NCBI GenBank assembly: GCA_002452335.1
Contig: DKFJ01000010.1
Span: 449,559-513,558, forward strand
Length of the DNA stretch: 64,000 nt
Source: Deferribacteraceae bacterium UBA6799
Lineage (GTDB): Bacteria > Chrysiogenota > Deferribacteres > Deferribacterales > Geovibrionaceae
Direction: 5' to 3'
The position numbers were made by a program, and so were the translations under genes. Each line of letters opens with the position of its first letter. Position 1 is the stretch's first letter. Below, piece by piece: positions 34,268-42,641 of the stretch. Below the pieces are notes generated by a model. It did no database searches and was not told the DNA's origin. It worked only from the letters and a program-made list of their open reading frames with translations.

Positions 34268-35833
34268 ATGAACATGGGACTTGAGGCTAAAGTAGGATTA
34301 TTTGTTGTGGGGTGTTTACTCCTGATCAGCGCCATGTCGCTGAAACTGGTGGATTTCAATTTATCAGGCAATTCGGGGACACATATTCAGGCTGTTCTGG
34401 ATGACGCTTTTGGTCTGACTAAAGACGCTGTTGTTATCTTCAGCGGTGTTGAGGTCGGAAAGGTGACCGACATCCAGCTGAAAGACGGAAAAGCCGTTGT
34501 CATGATGCTGATAGACAAAGAATACACTCTGCCCGCTAATATCTCTCTGGCCGTCCGCTCCAAAGGCTTTCTGGGAGAGAAATACGCAGAGCTGAAGGTT
34601 AAAGGCGAAAACGCTGACGGAATGTTAGCCGAGAACGATACAATATCCGCTGAGGCCGGCGGAACAGATTTCGACCAGCTCGGAAACAAGCTGGGCGATA
34701 TAGCCGATGACGTAAAAGCCATCACCGCCTCTCTGAAAGAGGTGCTGGCAACCCAGCAGGCGAGAGAGAACATGACCGTGTCTCTTCAGAATATCAGAGA
34801 GATCACAGATGCTGTTAACCATATAGTCGCTCAGAACGAGCAGAGAGTGAACGCCATAATCTATAACATAGATGTGCTCACAGCCAGACTGGCAGATATA
34901 ACCACCAACAACGCTGAAGGCATAAATCAGATAGTGGACAATATAAATGTTCTGACCGCTGAGCTGAGAAAACAGACTCCCGATATAGCGTCTAACCTGA
35001 AAAACATCACAGGCGATGTGAACGAGATCGTCAGCGGAAACAAGGACAACATCAACGGTACTCTGAAAAATATGAACACCGTTACCACAAAACTTGAGAA
35101 AACTGTTGATAACCTTAACGATATCACAGGCAAGATCAATGACGGAAAAGGCAGCATAGGAAAACTGGTGAACGAAGAGGAGACAGTGGAGAACCTGAAC
35201 GGCGCTCTGAAAGGTCTGAAAGACACACTGGGCAAAATGAACGAGTTCAAGGTTGACCTCGCCTTCTTCGCAGAGAAATACGGAAATATAGACGAAGGTC
35301 AGGGACACTTCACACTGAAGATAACTCCCAGCCACAAAAGATATTATCTGCTGGGGCTGAACAGCAACCCCACTGGTACGACAAAAAAGACCACCGTGTC
35401 TGAGGTAGCTGACTATTCATACGGCACAGGCGGCACAGAGGGCGACTACAGCAGAACCATCACCAAAAGAGAGACATCAGACAACATGACATATACCCTG
35501 ATGTACGCTCACAGATTCTGGGAGAAATTCCACTTCCGTGTGGGTCTGCAAGAATCAGAGGCCGGCGTGGGTCTGGACTATCATCCTCTGAAGGATGAAG
35601 ACAAGCTGGTGTTCTCTGTGGACGCTTTTGACTTTCCTGATAAAGAAGACGACTATAAGACTCATATGAAAGCGACAGCCAAATATGTGCTTTATAAAAA
35701 TATATTCGTGCACGGCGGTTATGATAACTTCCTGAACGATGACAGAAGATCATACTTCGTGGGCGGCGGTGTTCAGTTCAGCGATGACGACCTGAAATAT
35801 CTGCTGGGCAAAATGCCTATCCCTCTGAACTGA
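34268..35833 (+). CDS. mlaD: MlaD-type MCE protein with long helical and C-terminal beta-rich region
   Basis: 521 aa, far longer than E. coli MlaD (183). N-terminal anchor helix (about residues 8-28), one MCE domain (about 36-120), a long region predicted helical with repeated heptad-like and Asn/Ile/Asp-rich segments (about 130-340), and a C-terminal beta-rich part of alternating hydrophobic strands (about 345-521; for example FHFRVGLQESEAGVGLDYHP). Similar proteins in Veillonella were reported to bridge both membranes with a C-terminal beta barrel. The same role here is inferred from architecture. Confidence 0.9.
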   Translation: MNMGLEAKVGLFVVGCLLLISAMSLKLVDFNLSGNSGTHIQAVLDDAFGLTKDAVVIFSGVEVGKVTDIQLKDGKAVVMMLIDKEYTLPANISLAVRSKGFLGEKYAELKVKGENADGMLAENDTISAEAGGTDFDQLGNKLGDIADDVKAITASLKEVLATQQARENMTVSLQNIREITDAVNHIVAQNEQRVNAIIYNIDVLTARLADITTNNAEGINQIVDNINVLTAELRKQTPDIASNLKNITGDVNEIVSGNKDNINGTLKNMNTVTTKLEKTVDNLNDITGKINDGKGSIGKLVNEEETVENLNGALKGLKDTLGKMNEFKVDLAFFAEKYGNIDEGQGHFTLKITPSHKRYYLLGLNSNPTGTTKKTTVSEVADYSYGTGGTEGDYSRTITKRETSDNMTYTLMYAHRFWEKFHFRVGLQESEAGVGLDYHPLKDEDKLVFSVDAFDFPDKEDDYKTHMKATAKYVLYKNIFVHGGYDNFLNDDRRSYFVGGGVQFSDDDLKYLLGKMPIPLN

Positions 35834-35834
35834 T

Positions 35835-36623
35835 ATGGAGCTGACACTGGGAATATCCACCTGCCCGAATGATACATATATATTCGGGGCGCTGATAGAG
35901 GGATTTGTCAGAACAGAGCACACATTCGACCTGTTTATGGACGATGTGCAGGTGCTGAACAACATGGCGCTGAAGGCGGAGAGAGATATTCTAAAAGTAT
36001 CTTACGGCGTCGTTCCTATGGTTCTGGATAACTACCGCGTGCTTAAATCCGGAGGCGCTCTAGGCTTTGGCTGTGGTCCTCTGGTTGTGTCCGCTTCTGA
36101 TATCCCCGTCGAAGAGCTGAAAGGCAGAAAGATAGCCATTCCAGGTGTTAATACGAGCGCTTTCAGATTTTTTAAAATGTTTTTCGGCGAGGATTACGAT
36201 TTCGTTGAGCTTCGGTTTGACATGATTATGCCGGCCATAGCCTCCGGCGATGTGGCAGCCGGAGTGATAATCCACGAAGGACGCTTCGTCTATCAGAACA
36301 TGCGCCTGAAAAAGCTCTGCGATCTTGGCGAGCTATATGAAAAAAAATTCAATTCCCCAATACCTCTGGGCGCTATTATCATCAAAAAAGATAAGGTTCA
36401 TTTGGCCCCAGAGATAAACCGCCTGATAAAGGAATCCATTATTTTCGCAGATACAAATTATGATAAAATTGAACCTTTTATCAAAAAACACGCTCAGGAA
36501 ATGGAGGACTCGGTAATCAGAAGCCACATAGGGCTTTATGTTAATGAGTTTTCGAAAAATCTTGATCCTGCTGTGGAAGGTCTGTGTAAATTTTTAGACA
36601 CAGAAATTTCAGTATTTGTTTGA
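35835..36623 (+). CDS. mqnD: 1,4-dihydroxy-6-naphthoate synthase (futalosine menaquinone pathway)
   Basis: Final soluble-acid step of the futalosine route to menaquinone: converts cyclic dehypoxanthine futalosine. GISTCPNDTYIFGALIEG at residues 6-23 is the family signature, with VSYGVVPMVL and the substrate-binding loop PGVNTSAFRFFKMFFG. 262 aa. It follows mlaD after one base. A second pathway-relevant enzyme may be the amidohydrolase at 50.5 kb. mqnA, C and E are not in the window. Confidence 0.93.
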   Translation: MELTLGISTCPNDTYIFGALIEGFVRTEHTFDLFMDDVQVLNNMALKAERDILKVSYGVVPMVLDNYRVLKSGGALGFGCGPLVVSASDIPVEELKGRKIAIPGVNTSAFRFFKMFFGEDYDFVELRFDMIMPAIASGDVAAGVIIHEGRFVYQNMRLKKLCDLGELYEKKFNSPIPLGAIIIKKDKVHLAPEINRLIKESIIFADTNYDKIEPFIKKHAQEMEDSVIRSHIGLYVNEFSKNLDPAVEGLCKFLDTEISVFV

Positions 36624-36652
36624 TTGCAGAGTCAAAAGGAATCTGATAAATA
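36624..36652 (+). promoter_or_regulatory. Promoter for ptsP, implying a leaderless start
   Basis: TTGCAG at 36624-36629, 17-base spacer, TAAATA at 36647-36652, then six bases and the ATG at 36659. AAGGA at 36636-36640 is 18 bases from the ATG, too far for ribosome binding. Geometry is identical to that at 6337-6372. Confidence 0.45.
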
Positions 36653-36658
36653 TACTCT

Positions 36659-38776
36659 ATGAAAAAAATCGAACTGCTTCTCGGCATAAGCAACATCATT
36701 CTGAATGCGGATGACACAGGCACCACACTTGCCAACATCGTGGCATATGTCAAAGAGGCTATCGGGAGCGATGTCTGCTCCATATATCTGAAAAATAACA
36801 ACAGACTGGTCCTGGCCGCCACAGACGGTCTCAGCGAAAACGCCGTGGGCAGTATTTCTCTGGGGCTGGACGAAGGTCTGACCGGACTCACATATACATC
36901 CGACGCCTACACTTTCATCAGAAACGCTCAGCATCATGAAAGATTCCACTATTTCCCCGGCATCAACGAAGAACCTTATATGACATACATCGGCGTTCCG
37001 CTCAAAAGCAGGGATCACGAGTTCGGCGTTCTGGTATTTCAGTTCAGAAAGAACAAGAGGAATTCGGACGCTTTTCAAAAACTGCTGATGGCTGTCGCCG
37101 CTCAGGTCTCCGGACTTGTTCTGCGCCACTATCTGATGCAGTCAGACGATGGGGAGACGTTTGACGACAGCGAACGTACGGAGAAGGGTGTTCCGCTCTC
37201 CAGCGGTATAGCCATAGGCGAGCCTGTGGTTGTTATGTCTAAGATGATAGAAAAGACTCAGGAGATGATCTCCACTGAGATGGAGCTGATAGAGTTCAGA
37301 AAGGCGCTGGACAACACCACGTCTGACCTGAAAGAACTGATAAAGAAAATGGAAGCGGCCAGTCAGGAGATAGCTTCCAGCATTTTTGAGACACACCTGA
37401 TGATGCTGAACGACGTCTCTTTCCGCATGGATATAGAGAACCATATCAGCGAAAAGAACAAGAGCGCGTCTTTCAGCGTCCGCCATGTGGCAGACAAATA
37501 TATCAGACGCTTCCGTTCTATCAATGATGCCTATCTGAAGGAGAGGGCGCAGGATATAGAGGACATCGCCACCAGACTGCTGGAGCATCTGGGAGCGGTA
37601 CGCAAAGAGACCAACCTCAGGGACAACAGCGTTGTTTTCGCCAACAGACTGACACCAGGCGAGACAGCCTCTCTTGATCTGGAGAGAGTGTGCGGATTCG
37701 TAACGGAAAAAGACGGGGTAACCAGCCACACGGCAATCCTGGCAAAGAGCAGAAAGATTCCCGCCGTGACAGGTATTTCTAATATTCATCAGAAACTTGA
37801 GTCAGCTCACAGCATTATCGTTGACGGGTATGAGGGTTACGTTATTTTTAACCCTACACCGGAAACCATTGAAAGATATAAAGAAAAAATGGCTGTTAAG
37901 ACAGTCCCGATGGAATCGAAAGATTTCGCGTGTCAGCTGATAAGGCTGGCGGACGGTTCGAGGGTCAATTTTTACGCTAATATATCCAGTGTTCTGGATT
38001 CTGAAAAGGCCGCCATGTTCTGCGCTGACGGGATAGGGCTGGTGAGAACAGAGATCTTCTATCTGCGTGATAACACTGAATTTACTATAGAATATCAGCT
38101 CGATATATATCGTGAGATAATGAGAGCTTTTCCCGATAAACACGTTGTTTTCAGGCTACTGGATATCGGTTCTGACAAAAAAACCGCCTATGAGGCATAT
38201 GAGGACAATCCGGCTCTGGGCAACAGAGGCGTCAGGCTTCTGCTGACAGACTATATGCCGATGCTCAGAGACCAGCTCACAGCTCTGATCAGACTGTCCC
38301 AAAGCTACCCTAATATCAAGATACTGATTCCTTTCATCGCTGATGTGGAGGAATTTTTCAAGGTGAAGAATATTGCCAAAGAGATAGCGGCGGCAGAGAA
38401 CACCACACTGCCGGAAGTAGGCGTGATGCTCGAGATCCCGTCTATTATCTATTCCATGGAACTGATGCACGGCGAGTGCGCTTTTTTCAGTATCGGAACG
38501 AACGATATGTTTCAGTATTTCTTCGCTCTGGACAGGGGAAACCCCATGGTAAGCTCACTTTACAGGCTGGATAATCCGGCGTTTTTCAGTCTGCTGAGAC
38601 GTATACTGGAAAAAGCACAAAATCTTGATATACCGGTAGAAATATGCGGCGAGATGGCGGCTGATCCGGAGATCCTCATCAAGCTGATAGATCTCGGATA
38701 CCGTGATTTCAGCGTCAGTCCATACGCTCTGAATGAGTTAAAGTACCACCTTATCAATAAGGTAACAAGTAATTGA
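36659..38776 (+). CDS. ptsP: PEP-protein phosphotransferase with GAF domain (EI-Ntr type)
   Basis: Transfers phosphate from phosphoenolpyruvate to a HPr-like (NPr) carrier in a regulatory PTS. N-terminal GAF domain (residues 1-150), EI N-domain with the swivelling phospho-His in KDGVTSHTAILAKS (about residue 360), and a PEP-binding TIM barrel with GIGLVRTEIFYLRD and SIGTNDMFQYFFALDRGN; the catalytic Cys is in VEICGEMAADPE. 705 aa. No HPr or EII gene adjoins it. Confidence 0.92.
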   Translation: MKKIELLLGISNIILNADDTGTTLANIVAYVKEAIGSDVCSIYLKNNNRLVLAATDGLSENAVGSISLGLDEGLTGLTYTSDAYTFIRNAQHHERFHYFPGINEEPYMTYIGVPLKSRDHEFGVLVFQFRKNKRNSDAFQKLLMAVAAQVSGLVLRHYLMQSDDGETFDDSERTEKGVPLSSGIAIGEPVVVMSKMIEKTQEMISTEMELIEFRKALDNTTSDLKELIKKMEAASQEIASSIFETHLMMLNDVSFRMDIENHISEKNKSASFSVRHVADKYIRRFRSINDAYLKERAQDIEDIATRLLEHLGAVRKETNLRDNSVVFANRLTPGETASLDLERVCGFVTEKDGVTSHTAILAKSRKIPAVTGISNIHQKLESAHSIIVDGYEGYVIFNPTPETIERYKEKMAVKTVPMESKDFACQLIRLADGSRVNFYANISSVLDSEKAAMFCADGIGLVRTEIFYLRDNTEFTIEYQLDIYREIMRAFPDKHVVFRLLDIGSDKKTAYEAYEDNPALGNRGVRLLLTDYMPMLRDQLTALIRLSQSYPNIKILIPFIADVEEFFKVKNIAKEIAAAENTTLPEVGVMLEIPSIIYSMELMHGECAFFSIGTNDMFQYFFALDRGNPMVSSLYRLDNPAFFSLLRRILEKAQNLDIPVEICGEMAADPEILIKLIDLGYRDFSVSPYALNELKYHLINKVTSN

Positions 38777-39369
38777 CAGATAAGAACTTAATAGTATCAG
38801 TCATCCTCTACTGCGTTGTCCATTCCGTCACTGCCGACAGTTATCTGATGAAAAGCGTCTATACAAAATGGTGGTACAGAGCATTTTACGTCATTTTCTC
38901 CGTTATCACTATCATTCCTGTGGTCTACATCTATCTGATAGTTGAAAAACAGCCTTTTTTTGATCCTTCACTGCCTGTCAGAACTGTTCTCGGCATCGTC
39001 TGGCTTGCCGCTCTGGGGTTCGGCTGGTACGCATCAAGATGTTATGACAATTCATCTTTTCTGGGGTTCACTCAGATAATTAACAGAAATAGCAGAGAGA
39101 CCGTCGCCGGGTCTAAGAAAAAACTCGTCAGCACCGGGGCTTTGGGGATAGTAAGACATCCGTATTACACAGCGGGTCTGGTTCTGGTATGGGCTCGTCC
39201 CATGAACCTGTCCGACTTCTATATAACACTGATATTAACGGTATATTTCATTCTGGGCACACTGAACGAGGAACGCAAGCTGATGAAAGAGTTCGGAGTG
39301 GAATATGCGGAGTATAAAAAACGAGTGCCGATGCTGATACCTTTTCCGGTGAGAAAAAATGAGAAATAA
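38773..39369 (+). CDS. Isoprenylcysteine carboxyl methyltransferase-like membrane methyltransferase
   Basis: 198-aa protein with four or five membrane helices and the SAM-binding C-terminal signature of ICMT/PEMT-like enzymes: GIVRHPYYTAGLVL, then EERKLMKEFGVEYAEYKKRVP. The substrate is unknown; relatives methylate lipids, prenylcysteine or small molecules such as methanethiol. TTG start inside the ptsP stop (TTGA). Its 3' end overlaps a DUF2064 gene by 11 bases. Confidence 0.82.
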   Translation: MTDKNLIVSVILYCVVHSVTADSYLMKSVYTKWWYRAFYVIFSVITIIPVVYIYLIVEKQPFFDPSLPVRTVLGIVWLAALGFGWYASRCYDNSSFLGFTQIINRNSRETVAGSKKKLVSTGALGIVRHPYYTAGLVLVWARPMNLSDFYITLILTVYFILGTLNEERKLMKEFGVEYAEYKKRVPMLIPFPVRKNEK

Positions 39370-39976
39370 AAACGTTCATGCGCTTTTTCTGAAATATCCG
39401 GAAGCGGGCAGGGTGAAAACCCGTCTGGGCGACACAATAGGCATGCAAAAGGCGGCTGAAATCTACAGGTTTCTGGCGGATAGAATAATAAAGTCCTGTG
39501 TATCAGACAGATATGATACTATCTATTTTATAGATTCAGAGAAAGATATGAGCAGGTTCCGGCAGTGGCTGGGAGTGGATGCCGTGATAACTGTGCAGTC
39601 TGACGGTGATCTGGGAGAGCGTCTGGACAGAGCTTTCAGAGATGTCTACGAAATGGGATATGAGAAATGCGCAGTTACAGGGAGCGACATATTCGGTCTG
39701 GACAGCTCATTTATAGACATGGCTTTTTCGGCGCTGGACACATCATCCTGCGCCATAGGCAGAGCTGAAGACGGCGGATATTATCTGATATCTTTCGCTT
39801 CTTCGTCTTATGAACCGGCTGTTTTTTATGATATAATCTGGAGTACATCGACTGTGCTGGAGAAAACGGTAAAAAAACTGCAAAATAACGATAAATCTTA
39901 TCAGGTTCTGCCTGAATTACCGGATATCGACACTGAAGACGACCTGAAACATCTGAAAGGAGTGTATTTTGGTTAA
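39359..39976 (+). CDS. TIGR04282-type glycosyltransferase (DUF2064), arsenosugar-cluster type
   Basis: GT-A-fold nucleotidyl/glycosyltransferase. Begins ALFLKYPEAGRVKTRLGDTIG, the family signature, with VTGSDIFGLDSSFIDMAF and IGRAEDGGYYLISF later. In cyanobacteria and others this family is associated with arsenosugar synthesis alongside a TIGR04283 glycosyltransferase, and both are present here. The radical SAM ArsS enzyme and ArsM methyltransferase are not in the window, so an arsenic role is unproven. Confidence 0.82.
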   Translation: MRNKNVHALFLKYPEAGRVKTRLGDTIGMQKAAEIYRFLADRIIKSCVSDRYDTIYFIDSEKDMSRFRQWLGVDAVITVQSDGDLGERLDRAFRDVYEMGYEKCAVTGSDIFGLDSSFIDMAFSALDTSSCAIGRAEDGGYYLISFASSSYEPAVFYDIIWSTSTVLEKTVKKLQNNDKSYQVLPELPDIDTEDDLKHLKGVYFG

Positions 39977-40640
39977 AAAACTTATTATTCTTGTTGTTTT
40001 ACTGGCTCTTTTTCTATGGCTGAGAAGCACTGACTATATAGATATGATCACTTTTGAAAATCTGAAAGCCAATGCCGACTCGATCAAAGAATATGTGAAC
40101 GGCAGATACGCTGTTTCGGCTGTTTTATATATCATCGGCTATACCATCTTCACCGGGCTGGCACTTCCGGGAGCTGTTATTATAAGTCTATGCGGGGGTT
40201 ATGTTTTCGGTGTTACGGGCGGTCTGGCTTTTTCTGTGATCGGCGCTACATTCGGCGCTTCGTCCGCTTTTTTTCTCGCCAGATTTTTTCTGGGAAGCTG
40301 GCTGAACAGAAAATATTCCGGTCAGCTCGAAAAATTCAACAAAGAACTGAAAGCCAACGGACACCTCTATCTGCTGACTCTCAGACTAATCCCGATATTT
40401 CCCTTCTTTCTCATAAACTTAATGGCGGGGCTCACATCCATAGGTTTCTATACCTTTTTGTGGACCACAGTGATCGGCATAATCCCCGGCGGGTTCGTCT
40501 TTATCTATGCCGGAAGCAGGCTCAGCGAGGTTGACTCTGTATCAGGCATCTTTTCCGGTCAGATGCTTCTGGCTTTTGTGTTTCTTGGGTGCCTTATGCT
40601 TCTGCCTGTCATATATAAGAAAATCATCAAAAAGAGATGA
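39969..40640 (+). CDS. TVP38/TMEM64 family (DedA-like) membrane protein
   Basis: 223 aa, about five to six membrane helices. GLALPGAVIISLCGGYVFG and GATFGASSAFFLARFFLG are the SNARE-associated/VTT domain signatures, followed by LRLIPIFPFFLINLMAGLTS. Members are proposed lipid scramblases or transporters. TTG start with AAGGAGTG eight bases upstream. Overlaps both neighbours (eight bases with DUF2064, four with the GT2 gene). Confidence 0.9.
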   Translation: MVKKLIILVVLLALFLWLRSTDYIDMITFENLKANADSIKEYVNGRYAVSAVLYIIGYTIFTGLALPGAVIISLCGGYVFGVTGGLAFSVIGATFGASSAFFLARFFLGSWLNRKYSGQLEKFNKELKANGHLYLLTLRLIPIFPFFLINLMAGLTSIGFYTFLWTTVIGIIPGGFVFIYAGSRLSEVDSVSGIFSGQMLLAFVFLGCLMLLPVIYKKIIKKR

Positions 40641-41284
40641 GCGTATCTGTCATTATCCCTGTTTTTAATGAGCAGGAGAACATCAACAAAATCATAGCCT
40701 CTCTGAGTGACTGCGAGATAATAGTATCTGACTGCAACGGAGAAACGCTGAAAGCTGTCACCGATGAAAACGTGATAAAAGTGATATCGGAAAAAGGACG
40801 TGGAAACCAGCAGAATGCAGGAGCGGAAAAAGCCGCTGGCGACATACTGTTGTTTCTGCATGCCGATACAAGACTGCCTGAGAACTGGCAGATAAAAATA
40901 TCAGAAACACTTAAAAAATATGACTGCGGGGCATTTTCGCTTGGAATTGACTCAACTCGGGGTATATTCAGAGTATTGGAACGTGTGTCCACATTCAGAA
41001 GCAGGATTACAAAGATTCCATACGGCGATCAGGCGATCTTTATCAGACGGGAACTGTTTGAGAAGATAGGCGGATTCAGGGATTACCCTATATTCGAGGA
41101 TTTCCGGCTGATGCAGGATGTTAAACGCTCCGGAGCGGGGATCCATATCCTGAAAGACAGGGTGCTGACATCGCCGAGGCGCTGGCAGAAAGAGGGCGTG
41201 ATTTATACGACTGCCCGAAACTGGCTGATAACTATACTTTATTTATGCGGGGTTTCTCCGCGTAAGCTGAAAAAACTATATTAG
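40637..41284 (+). CDS. TIGR04283-type family 2 glycosyltransferase, arsenosugar-cluster type
   Basis: 215-aa GT2 protein starting VSVIIPVFNEQENINKIIAS, with the donor-binding acidic motif LLFLHADTRLPENW (about residues 72-85) and IPYGDQAIFIRRELFEKIGG-like acceptor region. R-RW near the C-terminus (SPRRWQKEGV) is typical for the family. Together with the DUF2064 and TVP38 genes it forms a small conserved set whose product is uncertain. Start overlaps the TVP38 stop by ATGA. Confidence 0.85.
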   Translation: MSVSVIIPVFNEQENINKIIASLSDCEIIVSDCNGETLKAVTDENVIKVISEKGRGNQQNAGAEKAAGDILLFLHADTRLPENWQIKISETLKKYDCGAFSLGIDSTRGIFRVLERVSTFRSRITKIPYGDQAIFIRRELFEKIGGFRDYPIFEDFRLMQDVKRSGAGIHILKDRVLTSPRRWQKEGVIYTTARNWLITILYLCGVSPRKLKKLY

Positions 41285-41292
41285 GACCCGGA

Positions 41293-42153
41293 ATGAAACA
41301 GTATCTTGACCTTGTAAAATATGTGATGGAAAACGGAGTGACGCAGACCAACCGTACGGGTGTCTCCACACTCAGTGTTTTCGGTTATTTCTATAAAGTC
41401 GATCTCAATGAAGGCTTCCCACTGCTGACCACCAAGAAGATGTTCTTTAACTCACTGGTACATGAGCTTTTCTGGTATTTATCCGGCGAAGAGCATATAA
41501 AAGATCTGCGGAAAAAGACAAAGATCTGGGATGCGTGGGCGGATGACGAGGGCAGGCTCCAGACTGCTTACGGCCGTTTCTGGCGCAGGTTTCCTGTTCC
41601 TGAGAACGGACTGGACGGGGAAAACTGGGGTTCCAGATGGGTGAACACCGAGGAGAGCGGACAGAGAACCTTCGATCAGATAGCTTATATCATTGACACA
41701 CTTAAAGAAATAAAAGTAAATCCGGACACGCCGAACCAGAGACGGATGGTAGTGTCCGCATGGCATCCGGCAAACGCCGCCGAGAGTAAACTGCCTCCGT
41801 GTCACTATACATTCTGTTTCAGTGTTAAGGCGGGCAGGCTGAACTGTCACCTCACTCAGCGCTCCGGCGATATAGCGCTGGGCATACCGTTTAATCTGGC
41901 TTGTTATTCTCTGCTGACCATGATGCTGGCGAAGGAGACCGGATTTGAACCCGGCGAGTTTGCCCACACCATAATAGACGCCCATATTTACGAAAACCAT
42001 ATTGACGGGTTGAAGGAACAGCTCACCCGCAGGCCTATGCCTCTGCCGAAAATATCTATAGCCGACAAGCCATTCGACAGGCTTGTGTTTGAGGATATCG
42101 TCCTCACGGATTATCAGCCGCGCCCTGTAATACGCTTTGAGGTGGCAGTATGA
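41293..42153 (+). CDS. thyA: Thymidylate synthase
   Basis: Makes dTMP from dUMP with methylenetetrahydrofolate. NRTGVSTLSVFGY, then the catalytic Cys in LPPCHYTFCF (about residue 169) and QRSGDIALGIPFN for dUMP. The usual QRSCD reads QRSGD, a variant that keeps the Asp. 286 aa, a little longer than E. coli ThyA (264), the extra lying in the middle variable region. It overlaps folA by four bases, the classic thyA-folA pair that recycles dihydrofolate. Confidence 0.95.
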   Translation: MKQYLDLVKYVMENGVTQTNRTGVSTLSVFGYFYKVDLNEGFPLLTTKKMFFNSLVHELFWYLSGEEHIKDLRKKTKIWDAWADDEGRLQTAYGRFWRRFPVPENGLDGENWGSRWVNTEESGQRTFDQIAYIIDTLKEIKVNPDTPNQRRMVVSAWHPANAAESKLPPCHYTFCFSVKAGRLNCHLTQRSGDIALGIPFNLACYSLLTMMLAKETGFEPGEFAHTIIDAHIYENHIDGLKEQLTRRPMPLPKISIADKPFDRLVFEDIVLTDYQPRPVIRFEVAV

Positions 42154-42641
42154 AAGAACTTTCGCTGATTGTCGCAATGACCAAGCACGGAGTGATAGGA
42201 AAGGACAACAAAATCCCCTGGCATATTCCGCAGGATCTGAAACTATTCAAGGAACTCACCACTGGAAATGTCGTTATCATGGGCAGAAAAACCTATGAAT
42301 CCATAGGCAGACCGCTGCCAAACAGAGAAAATATCATAATCAGCAAAAGCGTAAGTGAGATAGAAGGGTGTCTGGTTTTCGATTCTGTGCTGAAGGCCGT
42401 CAGCCATGCCCAGACTCTGGATAAAGGCATATTTTTTATAGGCGGGTCAGAGCTTTACAGGCTCGTGCTGGATATAGTCACTCATCTATATATTTCATGG
42501 GTCAAGGCGGACTACTGCGGAGACACATATTTTCCGGAGGTTTGCTTCAGCGAGTGGAAGATGGAAGAAGTGCTTGATTTCGAAGAGTTTACGATGATGC
42601 ACTATTCAAGGAATATCCAAGAAGCCCGGTGTAAAGCCTGA
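42150..42641 (+). CDS. folA: Dihydrofolate reductase
   Basis: Regenerates tetrahydrofolate after the ThyA reaction. LIVAMTKHGVIGKDNKIPWHIPQDL (shortened here) is the N-terminal signature with the Asp of QDLK as the proton-relay acid; MGRKTYESIG and IGGSELYR are also present. 163 aa. The C-terminus runs about nine residues past the usual end and overlaps the convergent glycosyltransferase gene by 53 bases. Confidence 0.95.
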   Translation: MKELSLIVAMTKHGVIGKDNKIPWHIPQDLKLFKELTTGNVVIMGRKTYESIGRPLPNRENIIISKSVSEIEGCLVFDSVLKAVSHAQTLDKGIFFIGGSELYRLVLDIVTHLYISWVKADYCGDTYFPEVCFSEWKMEEVLDFEEFTMMHYSRNIQEARCKA

